Part shown: positions 34,301 through 43,685 of the stretch, one piece after another
How positions within the stretch are numbered: the first letter of the stretch is position 1
Layout of the letters: each line of letters begins with the position of its first letter
DNA from: Liquorilactobacillus capillatus DSM 19910
GTDB lineage: Bacteria > Bacillota > Bacilli > Lactobacillales > Lactobacillaceae
Assembly: GCF_001434915.1 (NCBI RefSeq)
Contig: NZ_AZEF01000041.1
Coordinates: forward strand, 1 to 64,000
Direction of reading: 5' to 3'
Length of the DNA: 64,000 nucleotides
The notes under the pieces: model-generated
The model's input: only the letters and a program-made list of their open reading frames with translations
What the model was told of the DNA's origin: nothing
Databases searched by the model: none
Program-made: the position numbers and the translations under genes

Positions 34301-34519
34301 ATGAGTCAAAAAGAAAAGATCGATAGTGCTAAAGATAAAGTTGCTGGTAAAGCAAAAGAGGTTGAAGGTAAGGCAACCGGTGATAAGGCACGTGAAACAC
34401 AAGGAAAAGCTCAAGGAGTTCTAGGTAAAGCAAAAGAGAAGTTAAGCGATGCCAAGGATGCAGTTAAAGATGCTGTCGACGATCTAAAAGAAAAAGTCGA
34501 TAAAAAGGACAAAAAATAA
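34301..34519 (+). CDS. CsbD family stress protein
   Basis: A 72-residue, highly charged Lys/Asp/Ala-rich protein with the CsbD pattern of repeated KDKVAGKAKE-like helical units. Homologues are induced by general stress; the mechanism is unknown. The ATG at 34301 follows AAAGGGG at eight bases; an earlier ATG lies at the ribosome site itself. It precedes a GlsB-type stress membrane protein gene. Confidence 0.9.
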   Translation: MSQKEKIDSAKDKVAGKAKEVEGKATGDKARETQGKAQGVLGKAKEKLSDAKDAVKDAVDDLKEKVDKKDKK

Positions 34520-34571
34520 ATTAAGCATACCATGAGCATGCTGACTTTTGAAAAATAGATAAAAACTTAAG

Positions 34572-34605
34572 AGGACAACGCTATTACTAGTTTTGTCCTG
34601 TTTTT
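34572..34605 (+). terminator. Terminator after the CsbD gene
   Basis: AGGACAA with its complement and a GTTTTTG tail. Confidence 0.75.
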
Positions 34606-34718
34606 GTAGAAGGAGATACAACAAAAGTCGGAAAAAGCTGAAGAGCGAGAGAGTAGTCCGAATAACTAGAGATTTAAGCTGGCTTTTTATTTGAAGAAAT
34701 AAGATAGGGGGAGTTTTT

Positions 34719-34961
34719 ATGCATTGGTTATGGGTTTTGATCGTTGGAGCGATTATAGGTGCACTTGCTGGAGCAATTACCAATAAGGGTAAGTCAATGG
34801 GCTGGATTAGCAATATTATCGCTGGCTTAGTAGGTTCAGCCGTAGGTGAAGCGATCTTAGGTTCATGGGGACCGCAAGTTGCAGGAATGGCTATTATTCC
34901 TTCGGTGATAGGAGCAATTATTTTAGTTTTAGTCGTTTCATTTTTCTTATCACGCTCATAA
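34719..34961 (+). CDS. GlsB/YeaQ/YmgE family stress membrane protein
   Basis: An 80-residue protein with three hydrophobic segments rich in Gly (WVLIVGAIIGALAGAIT, then SNIIAGLVGSAVGEAILG), the transglycosylase-associated-protein pattern. Members are stress-induced membrane proteins of unknown mechanism. The ATG follows AGGGGGAG. It is close to CsbD, which suggests a shared stress response. Confidence 0.9.
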   Translation: MHWLWVLIVGAIIGALAGAITNKGKSMGWISNIIAGLVGSAVGEAILGSWGPQVAGMAIIPSVIGAIILVLVVSFFLSRS

Positions 34962-34998
34962 TGATTTTAAATAGCATGACAATATAAAATATGATAAA

Positions 34999-35038
34999 GA
35001 AAAGAAGCCATATAGCTTAAGCTGTATGGCTTCTTTTC
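34999..35038. terminator. Bidirectional terminator
   Basis: AAAAGAAGCCATA and its complement around a short AGC/GCT inner stem, between convergent genes, with T-rich ends on both strands. Confidence 0.88.
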
Positions 35039-35066
35039 TAAAACTTACTTAGTAAGAAGGCGTTGT

Positions 35067-35495
35067 TTAACGGATAACTAAAACAGAGATAGGAGCATAT
35101 TTAGCCATATAGGCTGCTTGACTACCAAAGTGTTTAGCTAAACCCTTCTTAGACTGAGAACCAATGATCAGCAGATCAGGTTCAACGTGAGGAATAACAT
35201 CCTTGACGATTGCTTCACCAGCTTCACCTTCAGCAACAACAGCGCTAACTTTTTCAACGCCAGCTGCCTGAGCTTCATGTTGGTACTTAAGGATATGTTT
35301 CTCTAGATCTTCGCGTTCACCATGAATATAATCTTTATTTAAAGCTTCAAAGACGTTCATTTCTTGGCTTTCGAGAACTGAGACAATAACTAATTCAGCT
35401 TTATCATCTTTAGCTCTTTTTAAAGCATAACGAAATGCGAGCAAAGCATCAGCAGAATCATCAACACCTACTAGGATCTTTTTAAAATCTTCCAT
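35067..35495 (-). CDS. Universal stress protein (UspA family)
   Basis: A 142-residue Usp domain protein starting KILVGVDDSADALLAFRYAL and ending ISVLVIR. The ATP-binding loop is divergent: IGSQSKKGLAKHFGS lacks the second glycine of the usual G-2x-G-9x-G-S motif, so nucleotide binding is uncertain. It lies 46 bases downstream of mntH with no terminator between and may be co-transcribed. Confidence 0.9.
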   Translation of the reverse strand: MEDFKKILVGVDDSADALLAFRYALKRAKDDKAELVIVSVLESQEMNVFEALNKDYIHGEREDLEKHILKYQHEAQAAGVEKVSAVVAEGEAGEAIVKDVIPHVEPDLLIIGSQSKKGLAKHFGSQAAYMAKYAPISVLVIR

Positions 35496-35541
35496 TGTAT
35501 TAATTCAACTCCATTCATTTACTGAAGTATAGCAATTATAA

Positions 35542-37113
35542 TTATTCAGCGTCATCCAATTTTGCAGCCATTCGACGGTTACCACGATACAAATCGTAGA
35601 TAGTCCAAGCTAATAATGCTAAGATACCAACGATTAGGACGTAAGCAATGTTATCAGCAACAGCTAATTGAGCTTTTGAAGCATTATCACCAAAGAAAGC
35701 TTCGATCTGGTCTGGTAAGCCCTTCATGTTAAGGAAGGTTAAGGCAATAACAGAGAACCAACCTAAGATATTGACCCAAAGTGAGTTCTTAAAATGTTCA
35801 CCCATTTCGACCTTACTATTAGTCATCATCAATAATGGAAGCATTGAGAATGGTAAAGCAAAGGCTAAGAAGACCTGAGAATCATTCATTAAGTTATTCA
35901 ATGCGGTATGTTCAGCGATAGCGCTCTCTCCGCTAGTCATTGTAACACAAATCAAAACAGGGATAACAGAGATAAGACGTGTAACTAAACGACGTAGCCA
36001 TAATGGCATCTTCATATGAACGAAACCTTCCATGATAACTTGACCAGTCAAGGTACCAGTGATGGTTGAGTTTTGACCTGAAGCTAATAAAGCAACAGCA
36101 AAAAGGGTTGATAAGATACCAGAACGAGCAACGCTGATTAAGACACCGTTACTTAATGTTGAAGTATCAGATAAAGCTTGGAATAATCCAAAGAATGAAG
36201 GATCTTTAACTGCACCAGTCTTGAAAACTGCAACACCCATAATTAAGAGGAGTGAGTTAACGAAGAAAGCAGCTGTTAATTGGATATTTGAATCCCATGC
36301 AGAGAATTTAACTGCTTGAGCAATTTCTTCATCTTTTGTATGGTCAATTTTACGTGTTTGAGAAACGGCTGAATGCAAGTATAAGTTATGTGGCATAACA
36401 GTAGCACCAATGATTCCTAATGCACCTGTTAAAGGAGTTTCACCACCAACGCTCTTAGTACTTGAGAAAGTATCAGCTGTTGGAACTAAACCTTTAATGA
36501 CATTACCCCAACTTGGATCAGATAAGGCAACTTGGTAAACAAAAACGATTAAGATAACTAAAATTAAACAAACAACGATTGCTTCAATTTTACGAAATCC
36601 AACTTTAGTTAATAAGAGCAATAATAAAACATCGAATACAGTAACGAAAACAGCGACCACTAATGGAATATGGAATAAAAGATATAAGGCGATCGCAGCA
36701 CCAATAACTTCAGCGATATCGGTTGCCATAATAGCTAACTCGGTTAAGATCCACAACACGACACCTAAAGATTTGCTTGTTCTTGCGCGAATTGCTTGTG
36801 CAAGGTCCATCTGGCTCACGATCCCAAGTTTAGCTGCCATATATTGAAGAAGCATCGCAATCAAACTTGACATCAGGATAACGGACATTAGTAAGTATTG
36901 GAAATTTTGTCCACCAGTGATAGAAGTTGACCAGTTACCTGGATCCATATAACCAACGGCAACTAGGGCACCTGGACCAGAATAGGCAAAAAGTGTTCTC
37001 CAGAATCCCTTTCCTCTTGGGACTGTAACTGTACTATTAATTTCTTCTAGCGAAGGACCATTAGCATATTCTATCAGCTTATGTTTCCTTGGCTTTGAAT
37101 TGTTTTCGCTCAA
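35542..37113 (-). CDS. mntH: Nramp divalent metal transporter (Mn2+/H+)
   Basis: A 523-residue transporter with about 11-12 hydrophobic segments and both Nramp signatures: DPGNWSTSI in TM1 and MPHNLYLHS in TM6, which supply the metal-binding Asp, Asn and Met-type residues. It imports manganese, important for lactobacilli without superoxide dismutase. The start is a TTG eight bases after AAAGGTGG; the GTG at 37125 lies within that site. Confidence 0.93.
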   Translation of the reverse strand: MSENNSKPRKHKLIEYANGPSLEEINSTVTVPRGKGFWRTLFAYSGPGALVAVGYMDPGNWSTSITGGQNFQYLLMSVILMSSLIAMLLQYMAAKLGIVSQMDLAQAIRARTSKSLGVVLWILTELAIMATDIAEVIGAAIALYLLFHIPLVVAVFVTVFDVLLLLLLTKVGFRKIEAIVVCLILVILIVFVYQVALSDPSWGNVIKGLVPTADTFSSTKSVGGETPLTGALGIIGATVMPHNLYLHSAVSQTRKIDHTKDEEIAQAVKFSAWDSNIQLTAAFFVNSLLLIMGVAVFKTGAVKDPSFFGLFQALSDTSTLSNGVLISVARSGILSTLFAVALLASGQNSTITGTLTGQVIMEGFVHMKMPLWLRRLVTRLISVIPVLICVTMTSGESAIAEHTALNNLMNDSQVFLAFALPFSMLPLLMMTNSKVEMGEHFKNSLWVNILGWFSVIALTFLNMKGLPDQIEAFFGDNASKAQLAVADNIAYVLIVGILALLAWTIYDLYRGNRRMAAKLDDAE

Positions 37114-37186
37114 AATAAATACCACCTTTCAATTTTCATGAGCTCAAAAACTATTGTACACCTAAAGTATAAGTATTGAAAATGTT

Positions 37187-37203
37187 TTTTAGGTCTGCCT
37201 TAC
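37187..37203. promoter_or_regulatory. Candidate MntR/DtxR-type operator
   Basis: TTTTAGGTCTGCCTTA is an imperfect inverted repeat of TTAGG-N4-CCTAA type in the mntH upstream region, resembling DtxR/MntR sites. A second half-like TTTAGGTG lies nearer the gene on the minus strand. Weak evidence. Confidence 0.3.
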
Positions 37204-37362
37204 AAAATAAAAAGTTGTGAAAAATATTTTTGGGATAGCCTTAAAAAGATGAAAATCTTTTCTTTAGAAAAGTAGAAAAGTCCTGTAAAGAGAATGTTGG
37301 ACTTATTTATGCTACTTTAAGGTAGAAGATAAAGCCTATATAGTAGAAAAGAGGAAAAGATA

Positions 37363-38235
37363 ATGCAGCAAAAATACCTACTTTTTTTTAATTCACAAGC
37401 CGGAGAGGGAACAGCGCAAAAAGTTGCTGAAGATCTTGAAAATAAATTGCAACTGCGAGGAAAACAAGTTGTTCAGTTAGCAGCAGAGGGACAAGAAGAG
37501 GCTATCAAGCAGTTAATTGCTAATCTTTCGCAAGCCCAAGCTGTGATTTGTATTGGTGGAGATGGAACTTTAAATGCTGCTCTGACTGCTTTTATTCGAG
37601 CCAAGAAAAGCGTTCCACTTGGTCTTATTCCTAACGGAACGGTTAACAATTTTGCTCAGAAATGGAAAATTCCGTTAGACAAGGATCAAGCCTTTGCCAA
37701 AATTATAAAAGCTGATTTACAGCCGGTAAGTATCGGTAAATGTAATGGGCAGGCCGTTGTCAGTTCATTGACTTTCGGAAGCTTGGCTAATATTTCAAAT
37801 GATGTACGACAGAGCGAAAAACAAAAGTATGGTTTAGCGGTTTATGGATTGAAAGCTCTTAAAAACCTACACCGAAATAGTTCATATAAAACAGAATTTT
37901 ATAATGATGTTTTTTCAATGCCAGCCAAGGTTTGGTTCTGTTTAATAACAACGACGGACTTTATTGGTGGGCGGCGTTACTTAGGGGCAAAAAATAATGG
38001 CTTGCATGTGACTATGTTAAATAATATGAAAGTTAATAAGTTGTTGAATTACAGTTATTTTGCCTTTACAGGTAATTTGCGCAAGTCAACGACGTTAACA
38101 TCATTTGATATCAAGAAACTTATTATTAAAACAACCGATGGCAAAGCCGCTGGAACAAGGATAGATGGTGATCCTGGTCCTGCTTTACCCGTGAAAATAG
38201 AGTGGTTACCTAACTTTGTCTCAGTTTTTATGTAA
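37363..38235 (+). CDS. Diacylglycerol kinase-like lipid kinase (YegS/BmrU family)
   Basis: A 290-residue soluble kinase with the catalytic-domain signature CIGGDGTLNAAL and an NGTVNNFA motif. Family members phosphorylate diacylglycerol or related lipids in phospholipid and lipoteichoic acid turnover. The ATG follows GAGGAAAAG. It stands alone between mntH (divergent) and a calcium ATPase (convergent). Confidence 0.9.
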   Translation: MQQKYLLFFNSQAGEGTAQKVAEDLENKLQLRGKQVVQLAAEGQEEAIKQLIANLSQAQAVICIGGDGTLNAALTAFIRAKKSVPLGLIPNGTVNNFAQKWKIPLDKDQAFAKIIKADLQPVSIGKCNGQAVVSSLTFGSLANISNDVRQSEKQKYGLAVYGLKALKNLHRNSSYKTEFYNDVFSMPAKVWFCLITTTDFIGGRRYLGAKNNGLHVTMLNNMKVNKLLNYSYFAFTGNLRKSTTLTSFDIKKLIIKTTDGKAAGTRIDGDPGPALPVKIEWLPNFVSVFM

Positions 38236-38276
38236 GATTATATATGGTAAAAATAACTACAGGGTAATAATATAAA

Positions 38277-38326
38277 TAGACCGGGGTTTAAATCAAAAGG
38301 CAACTTTTGATTTAAACCCCGGTCTA
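38277..38326. terminator. Bidirectional terminator
   Basis: A 23-bp perfect stem (TAGACCGGGGTTTAAATC on the outer side) with a 4-base loop between convergent genes. Confidence 0.92.
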
Positions 38327-38399
38327 TTAGAGCTTAATTCTTTCTGTGCAGTAACTTTATAATAACAGCTAGTTAATACTGCAAAGCAGTGAAGGTAAT

Positions 38400-41048
38400 T
38401 TAATTCTTGATCAGCATCCGTTGGAAGAACTTAATAATTTCAACAATGACTAACATTAGGAATCCGCCAATGAAAACAACTAACCATTGTTGTGGTGCGA
38501 GTGGTGTAACTTTGAAAGTATCGTTAAATGCTGGAACAAAGATAGTAGCAAATAACAGGACACCAGAGATTAAAATGGACCAGTTAAACATCTTGTTGTT
38601 AAATAGATCTTTTCTGAAAATAGAACCATGGATCGACTTAGAGTTAAAGGCGTGGAATAACTGAATCAAACCTAACGTTGCAAAAGCCATGGTTAATGCA
38701 TCAGCATGGATCAGCTCGTAAGAATGATGGAATGGGAAGGTTAAGGCTAATTGATAGACCCCCAGAGTCAAACCACCTTCAAGTAAACCTTGATAGAAGA
38801 TACTTGACATTACACCATCACCAAAGAAACTAGATTTATTTCCACGCGGCTCATTTTCCATCATATTAGCTTCGGCTTTCTCAATTCCAAGTGCAATCGC
38901 TGGAAAAGTATCTGTTACCAGGTTGATCCAAAGGATTTGAGCCGGTGCAAAAATATCCCAACCAAGCATTGTCATAAAGAAGAGGGTAAGGACTTCCCCT
39001 AAGTTAGCTGATAGGAGATATTGAATAGCCTTTTGAATGTTGGCAAAAACTTTGCGGCCTTCTTTAACAGCAACGATGATAGTTGCAAAGTTATCATCAG
39101 CAAGAACGATATCACTAGCATTTTTTGAAACCTCTGTACCGGTAATTCCCATGCCGACCCCAATGTCGGCAGTTTTTAATGCAGGAGCATCATTAACTCC
39201 ATCACCAGTCATAGCAACGATTTTACCTTTTTTCTGCCAAGCTTTGACGATACGCACCTTATGTTCAGGGGCGACACGAGCATAAACAGAATATTGCTCA
39301 ACAGTTGCATCCAGCTGTTCGGTTGAAAGATGATCAAGCTCGCTACCGGTAATAACACCATTATCACCTTCATCAATAATCTGTAACCGCTGGGCGATCG
39401 CAGTTGCAGTATCCTTATGATCGCCAGTAATCATGATGGGACGAATCCCGGCTCTACGGGCTTCAGCGACAGCTGCCTTAGCCTCGGGTCTTTCAGGGTC
39501 AATCATCCCAATCATGCCCACAAAAATTAGGTTATTTTCGAGATCCTCAGAGGTATAGTTTGCAGTAGCATCGATATTTTGTGTAGGTGCATAGGCAAAT
39601 GCTAAAACGCGTAGAGCTTGTTGCGCAAGCTGCCGGTTAGTATCTAAGATTTGATCACTGTCTTTTGAGGTTAAAGGTCGAATCTTACCGTTTTCTTCAA
39701 TCTTGGTAACCCGCTTAAGCAATTCATCCACCGCGCCTTTAGTCATAATCAGTTGCTGTTCCTTATTGGAAACAACGACTGACATTAATTTACGGTCAGA
39801 ATCAAAAGGTAATGAAGTAACACGCGGAAAATCCGTGGTAACATCATTGACCGGCTGCTTATGATCTAAATAATATTGAATAAGAGCAGTCTCAGTTGGA
39901 TCACCTACAAGACCTCGGTCAGATTCTTGACTGTCGTTAGCAAGGATCATTATCTGTGCTAGTCGATTACTAAGTTTAAAGTCAACAGTATGCGCGTCTT
40001 GCAGCTGATTGTCATGATAAAGTTTTTCAACAGTCATTTTATTTTGGGTTAACGTCCCAGTCTTATCAGAAGCAATTATTTCAGTTGTCCCCAACGTTTC
40101 AACTGCGGGCAACTTTCGAATCAATGCATTGCGTTTTGCCATTGCTTGGGTCCCTAACGCAAGCGTGATAGTAACAATTGCTGGCAGACCTTCAGGAATT
40201 GCGGCAACAGCTAATGAAATCGAAGTTAACAACATTTCGAGGATAGAAGCACGATCAGCCACAATACCGATAACAAATACTAGTGCAGCTATGACCAAAA
40301 CAAGGACACTCAGAATCTTACTTAAATTAATGATGCTTTTTTGAAGCGGCGTAATGGACTTATCAACACTATTCAGCATATTGGCGATATGTCCGACCTC
40401 GGTATACATGCCGGTCGCTGTCACGACACCTTCAGCAGTTCCATAGGTAACGTTAGTATTCATATAACCAAGGTTGTACCGATCGCCCAACGGTAGCTTT
40501 TCAGCTTCCAACGTTACATTGTTTTTATCAACAGGAACTGATTCACCGGTCAGTGCGGCTTCTTCAACTTTCAAGGAATTTGCTTTAATAAAACGTAAAT
40601 CGGCTGGAATAATATCACCTGCTTCAAGTAAGACGATATCGCCAGGGACGATGTCAGAACTCTTGATGGTTTGAATCTGACCATTTCTTCGAACCCGTGA
40701 TGAAGGAGTGGTCATCTCTCTTAAAGCATTAATGGCATTCTCAGCTTTGGCTTCTTGAAAGACACCAAAAGCCGCGTTCAATACGACAACTAAGAAAATA
40801 ATCACAGCATCAGAGGCATCACCGGCAAAAAAAGCAATAACGGCAGCGATCATCAAGATAATGATCATTAAATCCTTAAACTGGCTGATGAATTTTTGTA
40901 ACAGAGTTGTCTGTTTCTGCTCAGTCAGAACATTATGGCCGTATTTTGTCAGTCTATTTTGTATTTCTTCACTTTTAAGGCCCTGTTCCGTAGTATTTAA
41001 GGCGGACAAAACTTTATTAGAAGATAGCTGATAATAATTTTGTGTCAT
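38400..41048 (-). CDS. Calcium-translocating P-type ATPase
   Basis: An 882-residue SERCA-like pump that exports Ca2+. The phosphorylation motif IASDKTGTLT, the TM4 site AAIPEGLPAIV and the TM6 site INLVTDTFPA are canonical, as are LTGES and GDGVNDAPAL. There are about ten hydrophobic segments. The ATG follows GGAAGGA. Compared with the other P-type ATPase at 30653, this one keeps all calcium-site residues. Confidence 0.93.
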   Translation of the reverse strand: MTQNYYQLSSNKVLSALNTTEQGLKSEEIQNRLTKYGHNVLTEQKQTTLLQKFISQFKDLMIIILMIAAVIAFFAGDASDAVIIFLVVVLNAAFGVFQEAKAENAINALREMTTPSSRVRRNGQIQTIKSSDIVPGDIVLLEAGDIIPADLRFIKANSLKVEEAALTGESVPVDKNNVTLEAEKLPLGDRYNLGYMNTNVTYGTAEGVVTATGMYTEVGHIANMLNSVDKSITPLQKSIINLSKILSVLVLVIAALVFVIGIVADRASILEMLLTSISLAVAAIPEGLPAIVTITLALGTQAMAKRNALIRKLPAVETLGTTEIIASDKTGTLTQNKMTVEKLYHDNQLQDAHTVDFKLSNRLAQIMILANDSQESDRGLVGDPTETALIQYYLDHKQPVNDVTTDFPRVTSLPFDSDRKLMSVVVSNKEQQLIMTKGAVDELLKRVTKIEENGKIRPLTSKDSDQILDTNRQLAQQALRVLAFAYAPTQNIDATANYTSEDLENNLIFVGMIGMIDPERPEAKAAVAEARRAGIRPIMITGDHKDTATAIAQRLQIIDEGDNGVITGSELDHLSTEQLDATVEQYSVYARVAPEHKVRIVKAWQKKGKIVAMTGDGVNDAPALKTADIGVGMGITGTEVSKNASDIVLADDNFATIIVAVKEGRKVFANIQKAIQYLLSANLGEVLTLFFMTMLGWDIFAPAQILWINLVTDTFPAIALGIEKAEANMMENEPRGNKSSFFGDGVMSSIFYQGLLEGGLTLGVYQLALTFPFHHSYELIHADALTMAFATLGLIQLFHAFNSKSIHGSIFRKDLFNNKMFNWSILISGVLLFATIFVPAFNDTFKVTPLAPQQWLVVFIGGFLMLVIVEIIKFFQRMLIKN

Positions 41049-41221
41049 GTTGGATAATCCTTCCTTTTTCTTTCCTTAAATGTAGCATAGGAAAGGTAAG
41101 TTAGGAAAGTTTTATACTCGCTTTTTCTCTTCCTAAATTAAACTAAAAAGTATTAAAGGTTGAAAAAATGGATAGTTATTGTTAAGTTGAGATAGAGTAA
41201 CTACATAGGGAGGAAAATACG

Positions 41222-41596
41222 GTGATTAAAGAATTCAAAGAGTTTATTTCGCGTGGTAATGTGATTGACTTAGCAGTAGGGGTTATTATTGGGGGCGCAT
41301 TTACCTCAATCGTTAAGTCTTTGGTAGATTATCTTATTAACCCATTGATCGGTCTTTTTATCGGGGGAATTAATTTTTCCGATTGGGTTTTCAAAGTAGG
41401 TAGTGCGACCTTTAAGTTTGGTAGCTTTATTAATGCAGTCATTAATTTTTTGATTATAGCATTTATTGTTTTTCTTCTAGTAAAAGCCGTGAACAAGTTT
41501 TTAATTCGCAAAAAGAAAGAAGATACACCTGTTATCGCACCAGAAGTTCAATTACTGGAAGAAATTCGTGATTTATTACAAAATCAAAAAAAGTAG
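41222..41596 (+). CDS. mscL: Large-conductance mechanosensitive channel
   Basis: A 124-residue channel with two transmembrane helices (about residues 15-45 and 68-95) and the MscL N-terminus KEFKEFISRGNVIDLAVGVI. It releases solutes on osmotic downshock. The start is a GTG preceded by GGGAGGAAA. The C-terminal helix (LLEEIRDLLQ) is normal. Confidence 0.96.
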   Translation: MIKEFKEFISRGNVIDLAVGVIIGGAFTSIVKSLVDYLINPLIGLFIGGINFSDWVFKVGSATFKFGSFINAVINFLIIAFIVFLLVKAVNKFLIRKKKEDTPVIAPEVQLLEEIRDLLQNQKK

Positions 41597-41753
41597 ACGA
41601 ATGATAGAGTAAAATTATGAGTGAAAAAGCGAGTTATTAAACGCTTATTAACTAAGGATGTTCGTTTTATATATGAAGAAAAGGCGAACGAGCATAAGTG
41701 AACCGGCTACATATTTTTCGAATAAATATCAAAATATATCTGGAATAACAAAG

Positions 41754-41790
41754 AAACCAAACTAAAAGTGAAATTTAAGTTTGGTTTTTT
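41754..41790 (+). terminator. Terminator after mscL
   Basis: AAACCAAACT and its complement with a T7 tail. The remaining gap 41791-42042 is A/T-rich and I see no gene in it. Confidence 0.8.
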
Positions 41791-42042
41791 TAGTTAGGTA
41801 ATTATTGTGTTGAGCTGACATTAGTATACCGTGGCTAAAAAGATTAAAAATACTAGAAGTAATTTAAAGTTATAGATATAATTAGAATATAAAAAAATCG
41901 GGTATAAAAAGCAAACTTATTAAAGTTAAAAATATGACAAATAGCAGTTAGAGGCCTAATTATGTGTTAAAATTACCGCTATAGACTTTTTTACTGATGG
42001 GTAAGAAATATGACTTTTTAACAAGTTAGAAAGGTTCAAATT

Positions 42043-43281
42043 ATGGTTAAAATAAATATTGTTGGTTACAACATATTTGCACAAGGTGGAACGACACGCA
42101 GCAATTTAAATTTGATGACAGAGTTTAGCAAACATCATTATTCTACAACATATTATAATTATGTTGATTTTGATATTCTCGATTTACGTAGATTACATAA
42201 GGAAGAACAGGTTACTAAAAATGTTCAGATAAAAAAAGTGGCTGAACTATATCAGTTAACTGAAAAAAAAGCAGTAGAAAAAGAGTATTTTTTTATTACA
42301 CGTGAAGATCTTTTTCCGCTAGCGGCAGTAATACGAAAATATAATTTGAAAGCGCTCATTATAGGAGAAGTCCATACTCCACTGCAACTTTTAAAAAAAG
42401 ATTTCGCTAATATTAAGCTTGACTATTTTACATGCTTGCGGGTAGCGACACCATCTATAAAAAAAACCTTTGCGCAGAAATACCATTTTGATCGCATATA
42501 TGTTCAAACAGTTAGTTTAGCCCATTTAAAGTTGACCTCTTTTAAGAATATTAATAGAAATAAAACAAGCAACCTTGTTGTCTATGCACGCTTTGACGAA
42601 AAGGCGAAAGACATCAGCTATGCAATTAGTTTAGTAACATATCTTATTAAGAAACTAAAAAGAAATGATATTAAATTATATATAAAGGGATATGGGCCGG
42701 ATGAACAATGCTATAGACAAATGATAAGGCAAGCCCATCTAGGGTCTTCTATCTTTATTAACAAGGGCTTACCAGATGATTATATTGCGCTTTCGACAGC
42801 TCATGTGGAGACTTTGGGTTATACAATTGCAGAATCTGTTGCACAAGGTCATCGTGTTATTGCATATGTTGGAGACGATCAGGTAGTATATGAAAACTTT
42901 AAAAAATTTCCGTTGGTAAGTTGGCTATCTAAAAAAGACATCAGTACTGATGCCGCGAAAATTATTGCCGCAGTTACTGAAAATATCCAGGAAGAAGAAT
43001 TGATGACCAGCATAAAACTTTTAAATGAAATGAAGTCTGCGTATACTGAAAAGATGCTGCAAAAAACAGCTATTTTTTCAGGAGAAGGGATGGTTTCAGT
43101 TGGAGGCTTGGAAAATGTTGAGAAAAAAACTAAAGAACGATTAGAGAAAACTTTAGGTGTGGCCTATGCTCCATGGTATCTGAAGGTTTATCGGCATTTA
43201 AGACGGTTACCCATTTTAAATAATTTGTTGCAGGCTTCTAAATTTAGTGAGTGGTTAAGAACGATTAGTAAGAGACATTAG
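42043..43281 (+). CDS. GT-B fold glycosyltransferase (GT4-like)
   Basis: A 412-residue glycosyltransferase. The C-terminal half has the retaining GT4 pattern: NLVVYARFDEKAKDISYAI at the domain entry and HVETLGYTIAESVAQGHRVIA with the E-x7-E-like nucleotide-sugar motif. The N-terminal GYNIFAQGGTTRSNLNLM is the acceptor-side glycine loop. It resembles poly(glycerol-phosphate) glucosyltransferases of teichoic acid decoration, but the acceptor is unknown. No cell-wall cluster surrounds it. Base composition is somewhat more A/T-rich than the neighbours. Confidence 0.8.
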   Translation: MVKINIVGYNIFAQGGTTRSNLNLMTEFSKHHYSTTYYNYVDFDILDLRRLHKEEQVTKNVQIKKVAELYQLTEKKAVEKEYFFITREDLFPLAAVIRKYNLKALIIGEVHTPLQLLKKDFANIKLDYFTCLRVATPSIKKTFAQKYHFDRIYVQTVSLAHLKLTSFKNINRNKTSNLVVYARFDEKAKDISYAISLVTYLIKKLKRNDIKLYIKGYGPDEQCYRQMIRQAHLGSSIFINKGLPDDYIALSTAHVETLGYTIAESVAQGHRVIAYVGDDQVVYENFKKFPLVSWLSKKDISTDAAKIIAAVTENIQEEELMTSIKLLNEMKSAYTEKMLQKTAIFSGEGMVSVGGLENVEKKTKERLEKTLGVAYAPWYLKVYRHLRRLPILNNLLQASKFSEWLRTISKRH

Positions 43282-43434
43282 TTTGGAAATTAAGGGTGGC
43301 TAGAATAATTTCTATCTTTTTATACGAATAGATTTAACTGGTTAAATTAATCTAAGAGTGTCCGATAGTATTAAGTATGGAACCTAAAAGAAGATTTTTT
43401 GATTAAATGGTTATTTTTGGAGACATGACCTGCT

Positions 43435-43551
43435 ATGATTACTTTAATAAAAATGGTACTATTTAAAATAAAGAGTTTCTTGACTCTACTCAATTTAAAT
43501 AAAATAAATACATTTAAAAGAATCATTAAGCATCTGTTGCTTGTTACATAG
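43435..43551 (+). CDS. Possible 38-residue amphipathic peptide
   Basis: A frame in the 404-base gap before the Rgg-type regulator encodes a hydrophobic and basic peptide beginning MITLIKMVLFKIKSFLTLL. GGAG lies about 12 bases upstream, longer than ideal. A/T-rich DNA yields such frames by chance, so support is weak. A second short frame, MGILMNKLLFNKHVCS, starts at 43616. The rest of 43282-43685 shows nothing. Confidence 0.25.
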   Translation: MITLIKMVLFKIKSFLTLLNLNKINTFKRIIKHLLLVT

Positions 43552-43685
43552 ATAGCTGTCAGAAATAGCTAAAGTACCAATTGAAGTCTTTTTAAGGAGA
43601 CGTACTGTAAGTAGATGGGTATATTGATGAACAAACTGTTATTTAATAAACACGTGTGCAGTTAATAAGCAAAGGAGTTTACGGG

